Positions 1 through 5,107 of a DNA stretch of 10,810 nt are shown here, one piece after another (within the stretch, counting starts at the first letter, position 1; every line of letters begins with the position of its first letter). The stretch lies in assembly GCA_019408975.1 (NCBI GenBank), contig DXVA01000091.1, positions 1-10,810 of the forward strand, given 5' to 3'. This stretch comes from Lentisphaeria bacterium. GTDB lineage: Bacteria > Verrucomicrobiota > Lentisphaeria > Victivallales > UBA1829. Under the pieces are notes generated by a model. That model searched no databases and had not been told where the DNA came from. It saw only the letters and a list, made by a program, of their open reading frames with translations. Position numbers and translations under genes: made by a program.

Positions 1-36
1 AGAATGCAGTTTTTCTGAAAAATCTACAGGTTTTTC
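1..36. repeat. Copy A of an imperfect direct repeat flanking the SUMF1-like gene
   Basis: This 36-bp stretch matches positions 1127-1162 in the same orientation at 29 of 36 positions without gaps; the first 30 bases match at 25 of 30. Shared blocks are AGAATGC at the left end and ATCTACAGG at positions 22-30. Copy B lies about 73-108 bp upstream of the start of the minus-strand SUMF1-like gene. Copy A lies just past that gene's stop, so on the minus strand it would be upstream of whatever gene follows off the left edge. A shared promoter-proximal or regulatory segment in front of tandem paralogous genes is the likeliest reading (inference). The centre also forms a small dyad, TTTTTC-TG-AAAAA. 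Confidence 0.6.
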
Positions 37-67
37 CTGATTTTGCAGCCGGGGGAAAAAATGGATT

Positions 68-1054
68 TCAATCTTCTCGGATGACGCGGAACCCGACATC
101 GCCTGAAGCGACGGAAGATTCTCTGCCTTCACCTTTTCTTTCAGTGCGGCAGTTCATCCGGGGGGAACGCCAGGAACCGCCTTTGACCGCCATGACCGTT
201 TTTCCCTGTCCCTTCCCGCCGGAGCCTGCAATTCGTGTGGACGTCCATTCCCAGCAGTTGCCCCACATGTCGACAGCGCCGCAGGCTGCCAGTGTTTTCG
301 CGTAGGCGTCGACTGGTGTCGTCCCGTTTTTCTCGCCGCAGTTGAAATCCGCATCTTTCGGCATATGTCCTGCGGCAAATTCCCATTCCTCTTCGGTCGG
401 CAGACGGTAGACAGCCCTGCCGTCCTTATGCGAAAGCCAGTTGCAATATGCAACGGCATCGTCATAAGAGACATTCACCACAGGATGCCGTGCCTTGCCC
501 GCCGGCATGATTCCGTTCCTCCAATCTTCCGGCGGCTTCCGTCCTGTCGCCTTTATGAATCCGGAATACTCCCCGTTTGTGACCGGCGTGTAGGCGATTG
601 ATACATTTCGGGCGGCTCCAAGAACCGGAAGATAACCGTCATTTGTGCTGCGTGAACCGGGTTTGAGGCGCGGATCAGTGAAACGGCGCATACTCTGTTC
701 TATGCGGTTTTCCCTGTTCCGGATCATCTCGTCTACAATCTCCTGCATTTCCTGAATCTTGGAAGCGTGCCTGGCTGTCCGCTTCAGCTCCTCAAGCTTT
801 GCCTTTTTGCGTGCGACGACTTTGTCATAGTTGATTTCAACTTGTTTTCTGAGTGCCGCCAGATTCGCTTCGGACGGTTCCCGGCGGCAGGCGGAAATCA
901 ACCGTCTGGTTTCTTCATTCAGCTTCGGGCGCTCTTTCTCGATGGTGGTGCTGAATCTGAACTGCTTCGCTGTTCCGTCCGGAGCCGCGAATCCTGTGGT
1001 GACTGTTGCCGCCATACATACGGCAATTATGGTTTTGGGCAGATTGACGTTCAT
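68..1054 (-). CDS. Secreted coiled-coil protein with SUMF1/FGE-like C-terminal domain
   Basis: 328 residues. The start at 1054 is chosen because AAAGGAG (1068-1062) sits 7 nt upstream and the protein then opens with a signal peptide (MNVNLPKTIIAVCMAATVTTGFAA, about residues 1-24); an in-frame ATG 11 codons earlier would hide it. Residues about 35-125 are rich in K, R and E with heptad-like spacing, probably a coiled coil. Residues about 145-328 form a formylglycine-generating-enzyme-like (SUMF1/EgtB/PvdO) fold, with YTPVTNGEYSGF, VVNVSYDDAVAYCNWL (191-206), YRLPTEEEWEFAAG (216-229), MWGNCWEWT (263-271), GGSW (292-295) and a closing GFRVIRED. In true FGE two copper-binding cysteines lie five residues apart after GGS; here the first is Ser297 and only Cys302 remains, so formylglycine synthesis is unlikely. 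Export fits a binding or structural role. The substrate is unknown. It is transcribed alone or with a gene off the left edge. Confidence 0.85.
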   Translation of the reverse strand: MNVNLPKTIIAVCMAATVTTGFAAPDGTAKQFRFSTTIEKERPKLNEETRRLISACRREPSEANLAALRKQVEINYDKVVARKKAKLEELKRTARHASKIQEMQEIVDEMIRNRENRIEQSMRRFTDPRLKPGSRSTNDGYLPVLGAARNVSIAYTPVTNGEYSGFIKATGRKPPEDWRNGIMPAGKARHPVVNVSYDDAVAYCNWLSHKDGRAVYRLPTEEEWEFAAGHMPKDADFNCGEKNGTTPVDAYAKTLAACGAVDMWGNCWEWTSTRIAGSGGKGQGKTVMAVKGGSWRSPRMNCRTERKGEGRESSVASGDVGFRVIRED

Positions 1055-1126
1055 TGTTTTTCTCCTTTGCGTGGTTATGTCCGGCATCCTGTCTGCAAGA
1101 CGCCGGAGTTTTTCGCTCTGCCCTTA

Positions 1127-1162
1127 AGAATGCGTTTTTCCGGAAATATCTACAGGAGTTTC
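1127..1162. repeat. Copy B of the direct repeat, upstream of the SUMF1-like gene
   Basis: Partner of the repeat at 1-36. It ends 73 bp upstream of the SUMF1-like start at 1054, where a promoter or upstream regulatory site of this minus-strand gene would lie. Its centre contains the perfect palindrome TTTCCGGAAA (about 1137-1146), at the place where copy A has TTTTTCTGAAAAA, so the dyad is kept although its bases differ. No convincing -35/-10 pair could be assigned inside the repeat. Confidence 0.6.
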
Positions 1163-1212
1163 AATTTTTTTTCCGTATTTTCCGCATGGCTGCGTTTCGG
1201 TTGTAAAAAGTA

Positions 1213-1234
1213 TTAATTCGTTTGAACTAATTAA
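1213..1234. promoter_or_regulatory. Operator-like AT-rich palindrome
   Basis: A 22-bp imperfect palindrome, TTAATT-C-GTT-TG-AAC-T-AATTAA, with 9 of 11 positions in each half matching. Its inner TTTGAAC (1221-1227) also pairs with GTTCAAA at 1242-1248, giving a second overlapping dyad. It lies in the 298-bp gap between the acetyltransferase stop and the SUMF1-like start, about 170 bp upstream of the latter. Length and symmetry suit a dimeric repressor or activator, but no binding protein can be named. The rest of 1055-1352 holds copy B of the direct repeat, two weak hairpins and no credible gene. Confidence 0.4.
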
Positions 1235-1250
1235 CAGGGGTGTTCAAAAT

Positions 1251-1277
1251 CTTTCCGCCGGGTATTGCAGCGGAAAG
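1251..1277 (-). terminator. Stem-loop downstream of the acetyltransferase, possible terminator
   Basis: Perfect 8-bp stem CTTTCCGC (1251-1258) and GCGGAAAG (1270-1277) around an 11-nt loop, about 75 nt past the stop of the minus-strand acetyltransferase gene. On the minus strand it is followed by ATTTTG, only a poor U-tract, so intrinsic termination would be weak. Confidence 0.4.
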
Positions 1278-1316
1278 ACTTTCGGTACGGCGTTGCAGGC
1301 GTGGACTATGCGGTTG

Positions 1317-1335
1317 AAAAACGGGAGTCGTTTTT
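1317..1335 (-). terminator. Weak A/T-rich hairpin just after the acetyltransferase stop
   Basis: AAAAACG (1317-1323) pairs with CGTTTTT (1329-1335) around a 5-nt loop, 18 nt past the acetyltransferase stop. The T run continues two bases on the plus strand and the A run gives U residues on the minus transcript. The stem is only 7 bp and mostly A-T, so it is a minor or partial terminator at best. Confidence 0.3.
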
Positions 1336-1352
1336 TTGCCCGGCAATATCTT

Positions 1353-2003
1353 TCAGTATCGGCTGCATGGCGGCACCTGATTGTCCGCCAGGATTTCCGG
1401 TTTGCCGCACATGCTGTCTGCCTCCGTGATCTCACGGATGACCCGGCATGGGCTTCCGGCGGCGAACGACATCGGGGGGATGTCGCGTGTGACTACACTT
1501 CCAGCGCCGATCACACAGCCGTCTCCGATCGTGACTCCGGGGCAGACCACGACATTGGCTCCGAACCAGCAGTCATTGCCGATTACGACCGGCTTTGCAT
1601 AGCAGAGATGTCTGGGATTTCCATCCTTGTCGAGCAGAATGCGCCGTTCCTCCGGAAGCATGGGGTGAACGGGAGTCACGATCGTTACATTCGGCCCGAA
1701 ATTGTTGTCGTCTCCGATCGTGACCGGGGCGTCGTCCTGAATCGTCAGATTATAGTTGAAAAAACAGCGTTTCCCGATTTTTGTATGTTTTCCGTAGTGA
1801 AAGAACACGGGGCCCTGCATAAAACTGCCTTCTCCGAATTCGCAGAGGATCAGCTGCGCCAGATTCCGGCGGATTTCCACGTCATCCTCGTTGGTTCTGC
1901 TGTATTCCGCGCTCAGTTTGTGGGAGCGCAGTTTAATTGCCTTCAGCTCCGGGTCGCCCGGGCAGAAAAGAATTCCCTTGAAAATTTTTTCTTCTTCTTT
2001 CAT
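1353..2003 (-). CDS. Maltose/galactoside-type O-acetyltransferase (hexapeptide-repeat family)
   Basis: 216 residues, in the LacA/Maa/NodL family, cytoplasmic trimeric enzymes that move an acetyl group from acetyl-CoA to a sugar hydroxyl. ATG 2003 is chosen because CAGGAG (2015-2010) lies 6 nt upstream; the longer frame would need a TTG and lacks a ribosome site. An N-terminal helical Mac-type region (about 1-60, with KLRSHKLSAEYSRTNEDD) is followed by left-handed beta-helix repeats (about 70-185) such as VTIGDDNNFGPNVTI, VVIGNDCWFGANVVV and VTIGDGCVIGAGSVV. His113 in TPVHPMLPEER is the expected catalytic base. The AAGSPCRVIREI end is typical, and about 20 extra residues follow it. Family members are usually about 185-205 residues. 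It is monocistronic, with its own promoter at 2082-2110. The acceptor sugar cannot be read from sequence; acetylation of non-metabolisable sugars is the role usually proposed for the family. Confidence 0.93.
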   Translation of the reverse strand: MKEEEKIFKGILFCPGDPELKAIKLRSHKLSAEYSRTNEDDVEIRRNLAQLILCEFGEGSFMQGPVFFHYGKHTKIGKRCFFNYNLTIQDDAPVTIGDDNNFGPNVTIVTPVHPMLPEERRILLDKDGNPRHLCYAKPVVIGNDCWFGANVVVCPGVTIGDGCVIGAGSVVTRDIPPMSFAAGSPCRVIREITEADSMCGKPEILADNQVPPCSRY

Positions 2004-2048
2004 AGATGTCTCCTGAAAAACTTTGATCAAGCTGTCATGCGATGGATT

Positions 2049-2066
2049 GCCGGAGCGATCTCCGGC
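2049..2066 (-). other. Hairpin in the 5' leader of the acetyltransferase mRNA
   Basis: Perfect 7-bp GC-rich stem GCCGGAG (2049-2055) and CTCCGGC (2060-2066) with a 4-nt loop. From the promoter at 2082-2110 the transcript should begin near 2075, so this hairpin would start about 9 nt into a 72-nt leader. It may stabilise the 5' end. On the plus strand it is followed by TGTTTTGT, so it could also weakly stop plus-strand readthrough. It does not cover the ribosome site at 2010-2015. Confidence 0.45.
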
Positions 2067-2081
2067 TGTTTTGTCCAGTGC

Positions 2082-2110
2082 AATATAATACAGTTTGCTT
2101 GTACTGTCAA
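2082..2110 (-). promoter_or_regulatory. Sigma-70-type promoter of the acetyltransferase gene
   Basis: On the minus strand, TTGACA (2110-2105), a 17-nt spacer and TATATT (2087-2082): a perfect -35 and a 5 of 6 match at -10. Predicted transcription start is near 2075. It is divergent from the tam promoter, with 39 bp between the two -35 boxes. Confidence 0.75.
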
Positions 2111-2149
2111 TCGTTTCCGGATGTGCAGTGACGGTGTTGTCTGAGCAGG

Positions 2150-2177
2150 TTGACTTTTACGGAAGCGGCGGTATATT
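2150..2177 (+). promoter_or_regulatory. Sigma-70-type promoter of tam
   Basis: TTGACT (2150-2155), a 16-nt spacer and TATATT (2172-2177). Predicted transcription start is near 2184, giving a leader of about 32 nt before the ATG at 2216. The 39-bp gap to the opposing acetyltransferase -35 box could hold a shared regulator, but no clear dyad is visible there. Confidence 0.65.
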
Positions 2178-2215
2178 TTTCATTTCTTAAAAAGGAATCG
2201 GAAAGGCGGTGCCGT

Positions 2216-2989
2216 ATGGCGGAATGGGATTCGACACAGTACTTGAAATTTGAAAAAGAGCGGAGCCGTGCCGCAATTGATCTGGCAAACGGGATCGGGC
2301 TTGAATCTCCGAGGAGGATTCTTGATATCGGCTGTGGCCCCGGAAACAGTACCGGGGTGCTTGCGGAACGTTTTCCTGGAGCGCAGATTCTCGGGGTTGA
2401 CAATTCCCGGGATATGATCGATGCCGCCCGCAGAGATTATCCGTCGCTTGAATTCCGTTTATTCGACGCAGCCGGCGATTTTTCCGCGCTTGGCGGCGGA
2501 TATGATATTGTTTTTTCAAATGCCTGTATTCAGTGGGTGCCGGATCACCCGCAGCTGCTGCGCAAAATGATGGGGCTTCTTGCTTCCGGCGGTGTCATGG
2601 CGGTGCAGATTCCGAATAATTTCAATGCACCGGTACACCGGATTATCCGTGACGTGATTGCGGAGCCCGGATGGAAAAAACTGTTTCCTGCGCCGCGTGC
2701 CTTTTATTCCCTGCATTCCGACGAATATTTTGACCTGCTGGCGGAATTGTCACCGGATTTTCATCTGTGGGAGACCGTTTACTACCAGCGTATGCCATCT
2801 CATCAGTCATTGCTTGAGTGGTACCGCGGAACCGGGCTGCGCCCGTATCTTGCGCAGCTTTCCGGGGGGAAAAAAGAGGCGTTTGAAGCGGAGATTCTGC
2901 GGCGCATTGTTGAACGATATCCGGTCAGAGCGAACGGCGAGATCATTTTTCATTTCCCGCGCCTCTTTTTTACTGCGGCAAGAAGGTGA
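2216..2989 (+). CDS. tam: Trans-aconitate 2-methyltransferase
   Basis: 257 residues, close to the 252 of E. coli Tam. It transfers a methyl group from S-adenosylmethionine to trans-aconitate, a by-product that inhibits the citric acid cycle enzyme aconitase; it acts in the cytoplasm. The start MAEWDSTQYLKFEKERSR matches the family opening, and AAGGCGG lies about 6 nt before ATG 2216; a longer frame would begin at a TTG that is part of the promoter. The class I methyltransferase motif I is ILDIGCGPGNST (about 37-48), followed by ILGVDNSRDMI with the acidic residue that binds ribose. SNACIQWVPDH, VMAVQIPNN, YYQRMPSHQSLLEWYRGTGLRPYL and the closing IIFHFPRLFFTAARR are diagnostic Tam blocks. It stands alone behind its own promoter. 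No anomaly was seen. Confidence 0.95.
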   Translation: MAEWDSTQYLKFEKERSRAAIDLANGIGLESPRRILDIGCGPGNSTGVLAERFPGAQILGVDNSRDMIDAARRDYPSLEFRLFDAAGDFSALGGGYDIVFSNACIQWVPDHPQLLRKMMGLLASGGVMAVQIPNNFNAPVHRIIRDVIAEPGWKKLFPAPRAFYSLHSDEYFDLLAELSPDFHLWETVYYQRMPSHQSLLEWYRGTGLRPYLAQLSGGKKEAFEAEILRRIVERYPVRANGEIIFHFPRLFFTAARR

Positions 2990-3005
2990 CATGCGTCTTC
3001 CGGAA

Positions 3006-3025
3006 CCGGTTTCAGATGTAACCGG
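3006..3025 (+). terminator. Weak stem-loop after tam
   Basis: CCGGTT (3006-3011) and AACCGG (3020-3025) form a 6-bp stem with an 8-nt loop, 16 nt past the tam stop. There is no U-tract, so it is a candidate 3'-end structure only. The rest of 2990-3147 shows no gene. Confidence 0.25.
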
Positions 3026-3096
3026 CTGCTGTATCCGGCAATTTGAAGCGGCGGCAATGATCTGTGACTGACCTGATTTTTCTCCGTATTTCCGGG

Positions 3097-3114
3097 GAAC
3101 AGTACAATCTGTTC
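3097..3114. promoter_or_regulatory. Operator-like inverted repeat upstream of the regulator operon
   Basis: GAACAG-TACAAT-CTGTTC: two perfect 6-bp arms around a 6-bp centre, ending 33 bp before the -35 box of the operon promoter at 3148-3175. An 18-bp dyad at about -75 relative to the start of transcription suits a regulator dimer, most simply the GntR/LacI-type protein encoded just downstream (inference). Confidence 0.45.
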
Positions 3115-3147
3115 GGATATTTTCTGTATTTTTTTGAAATCACCCCC

Positions 3148-3175
3148 TTGACATTACGGGGAATTTCATTATAAT
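3148..3175 (+). promoter_or_regulatory. Consensus sigma-70-type promoter of the regulator-pseudopilin-hydrolase operon
   Basis: TTGACA (3148-3153), a 16-nt spacer and TATAAT (3170-3175), both boxes perfect. Predicted transcription start is near 3182, leaving a leader of about 40 nt before the ATG at 3222. The next two genes follow with gaps of about 26 and 21 nt and no internal promoter was recognised, so this promoter probably drives all three. A promoter this strong in front of its own regulator gene suggests repression or autoregulation. Confidence 0.8.
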
Positions 3176-3221
3176 ATATTGTATCGCAACAGTGGTTCAA
3201 TTGTAAAGGCGGAACTGTAAA

Positions 3222-4364
3222 ATGGCGGTTTTGAAATATTGGAAGATAAAAGAATATCTGCAGGCGGTGGCGGTGCGTCCGGAATCGGCAATGCAGATGC
3301 CGACCGTGCGCGAATTGATGGGACGGTTCAATGTTTCGCTTGCCACCGTAAACCGCGCTCTCTCCGAGCTGGAGAATGAAGGGATTATTGTCCGGCGGCA
3401 AGGCTCCGGCATCGTTGCCGCCGGAAACAACCGGGCGGTAAGGCGCATGGACAACGCCGCTTCCGGAACATCCGGCAATCTCCTTTTTGTCTATAATGAC
3501 TATCCCGATGAGAGTTTTTGGAACATGGTGCATATCATAGACTGTTACACTCGGCAGTTCAAGTGCAATATGATCGACTGCAAACTTCATCCCGAAACTG
3601 CAACCCGGGATCTGATTGATTTCATCAAGGCGCAGCCGGAATGCATCGGGCTGGTTCTCTATATCGGCAGCGACCGGATGGATTCCGAACGGCTCGATGC
3701 TCTGGGGAATCTGCCGATGAAGGTGGTGCTGGTTGACAGTATGTATTTTTATGCGGATCACCTGCCGGACAATATGTATATCATCTCGCCGGATGCAGCC
3801 GACGGTGCGGAAAAAAGCGCCGCGTTTCTGCTGAGCCGGGGACATCGGCGGGTTGGCTTCATCCGCAATGAACCGCGTTCGGAATATACCGACATCTATC
3901 AGAAGGCGCTTTGTGCGGCATTCCGGCGTTGCGGCGTCGAACTCGGGCATGATCAGATATTCAGCGCGGCGATTCGTTCCTGGGAGAATTCGCTTGATGC
4001 GGCGGTGCAGTTGACGGAGAACAACATTGAACGAATCCGCCGCCTTGGACTGACCGCCCTGATCTACAAATCCTCTCAGGGAGCACTGGCTTCCCTGCGG
4101 CCTTTGCAGAAAGCGGGATTCCAGGTTCCGGAAGGGCTCAGCGTGCTCGGTGAAGGCGAACGAGGCCTCTACCGTTATCTTTCGCCGGCTCTGACCGTGT
4201 TGACTGCGGACTATAAAAAGATCGGTTGTATGGCGGTTGACATTGCATTGGGAAAGATGAAGCCGCAGAATCATATAATTCTTTTGCCCCAGGATTTGAT
4301 TGAGCGGGAAAGTGTCCGTGAAACAGGAGTCCGCAGGGAGGAATGCAGGAGAGAACGTCAATGA
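3222..4364 (+). CDS. GntR-type transcriptional regulator with LacI-type sugar-binding domain
   Basis: 380 residues, with the AraR-like layout of a GntR winged helix joined to a periplasmic-binding-protein-like sensor. Residues about 1-72 are the DNA-binding part: MPTVRELMGRFNVSLATVNRAL is the helix-turn-helix and LENEGIIVRRQGSGIV the wing. After a short linker, residues about 83-370 match LacI/GalR ligand domains: LLFVYNDYPDESFW, IGLVLYIG, MKVVLVDS, AAFLLSRGHRRVGFIRNE (the usual A..L...GH..I..I element), YQKALCAAFRRCGVE and LTVLTADYKKIGCMAVDIAL. It is a cytoplasmic one-component sensor, probably of a sugar. AAGGCGG lies about 9 nt before the start. It is first in the operon, and its stop overlaps an in-frame ATG of the pseudopilin gene. 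It likely controls its own operon, whose last gene is a glycosidase. The ligand is unknown. Confidence 0.9.
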   Translation: MAVLKYWKIKEYLQAVAVRPESAMQMPTVRELMGRFNVSLATVNRALSELENEGIIVRRQGSGIVAAGNNRAVRRMDNAASGTSGNLLFVYNDYPDESFWNMVHIIDCYTRQFKCNMIDCKLHPETATRDLIDFIKAQPECIGLVLYIGSDRMDSERLDALGNLPMKVVLVDSMYFYADHLPDNMYIISPDAADGAEKSAAFLLSRGHRRVGFIRNEPRSEYTDIYQKALCAAFRRCGVELGHDQIFSAAIRSWENSLDAAVQLTENNIERIRRLGLTALIYKSSQGALASLRPLQKAGFQVPEGLSVLGEGERGLYRYLSPALTVLTADYKKIGCMAVDIALGKMKPQNHIILLPQDLIERESVRETGVRREECRRERQ

Positions 4365-4378
4365 AAACAATAAAATAC

Positions 4379-4385
4379 AAGGAGG
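4379..4385 (+). promoter_or_regulatory. Strong ribosome binding site that decides the pseudopilin start
   Basis: AAGGAGG ends 5 nt before ATG 4391. It favours this start over the in-frame ATG at 4361, which overlaps the regulator's stop codon as ATGA and has only GGAG about 10 nt upstream. Confidence 0.75.
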
Positions 4386-4390
4386 GCGCA

Positions 4391-5086
4391 ATGAAAAAAC
4401 GGAAATCATTCACACTGTTGGAGCTTTTAATCGTTATATCGATCATTGCCATTCTTGCCGCCATGCTGCTGCCGGCACTCGAAAAAGCCAGAAAAGCTGC
4501 CCGGAAGGTGCAATGCACCGGCAATCTGAAACAGCTTGGCGTTCTCGTCGCATCTTATCAGAACGAAAATGATATGCGGATTTTAGTTTACAGGCAGACG
4601 CCGCAGGCATACTGGAGCGATTTGCTCATGGGCGGGATGAAAGCGGTCTATCGATATAAGGGGATCATGCGGTGCCCTTCCGCAGAACCCGGCAAATGGA
4701 CTCAGGATGACTACTGGGCAAATGCGTTCAATACGTATGGAATCTGGGAGTCTCCGCGCAATGGCAGATGGGGGGGAATCCATGACACAACTGGGGGGAA
4801 TGTTCTGGTTGGGCACAATCTGAAAATTGTAAAAAAGCTTTCCCTTTACCCTTTGCTTGCGGATACTCTGGACGCTTCCGGAAAACAGAAGTCGACTTTT
4901 GTGCAGTATCAAAGTAACAACATGGTGCACATGCGGCATTCCGGTTATGCAAATATCCTGTATGGAGATTGCCATGTGGCGCCGACTTCTTCCTATGACT
5001 ATATGCGGGCGGTCAGGGAGACAATGGAACTGAATACTGCGGAAATCGGCTATTATCACGAACTTGGAATCAGTATGAAATATTGA
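4391..5086 (+). CDS. Lone type IV pseudopilin-like protein (prepilin N-terminus, H-x9-DG-like C-terminus)
   Basis: 231 residues. The leader MKKRKS is followed by FTLLELLIVISIIAILAAML, a textbook type IV pilin methylation and transmembrane helix with Glu5 of the mature protein kept. Prepilin peptidase would cut before Phe7; the residue before the cut is Ser where most pilins have Gly. The helix continues as LPALEKARKAARKVQCTGNLKQLG, and the rest is a globular domain facing the envelope or outside. Near residue 190, H-x9-D-C (MRHSG to YGDCHV) corresponds to the H-x9-DG motif of the pseudopilin-like families abundant in Planctomycetes and Lentisphaerae, with Cys in place of Gly. No secretion ATPase or other pilus gene is nearby. 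It sits between a sugar-sensing regulator and a secreted glycosidase, so a surface role linked to glycan use is plausible but unproven. ATG 4361 would give a 16-residue leader. Confidence 0.88.
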   Translation: MKKRKSFTLLELLIVISIIAILAAMLLPALEKARKAARKVQCTGNLKQLGVLVASYQNENDMRILVYRQTPQAYWSDLLMGGMKAVYRYKGIMRCPSAEPGKWTQDDYWANAFNTYGIWESPRNGRWGGIHDTTGGNVLVGHNLKIVKKLSLYPLLADTLDASGKQKSTFVQYQSNNMVHMRHSGYANILYGDCHVAPTSSYDYMRAVRETMELNTAEIGYYHELGISMKY

Positions 5087-5107
5087 CGGGGAATGGGAGT
5101 CTCGAAA

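Noticed and set aside
68..1054. A functional formylglycine-generating enzyme that activates sulfatases
   Set aside because: The first catalytic cysteine is Ser and no sulfatase gene is in the window.
1137..1187. Similarity of the run ending TTTTCCGTATTTTCCG upstream of the SUMF1-like gene to TTTTTCTCCGTATTTCCG near 3076-3096
   Set aside because: The match is about 19 low-complexity bases in the same orientation but on opposite sides relative to the genes' directions, so chance resemblance is likely.
1293..2144. A 283-codon open frame on the plus strand opposite the acetyltransferase
   Set aside because: The minus-strand protein has hexapeptide repeats, the catalytic His and a good ribosome site. 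The plus-strand frame has none of these and runs through the minus-strand promoter.
3012..4409. A 465-codon open frame on the minus strand opposite the regulator gene
   Set aside because: It is antisense to a gene with clear GntR and LacI-type motifs and its own consensus promoter, and its translation has no recognisable domain. High GC at third positions readily leaves such mirror frames open.
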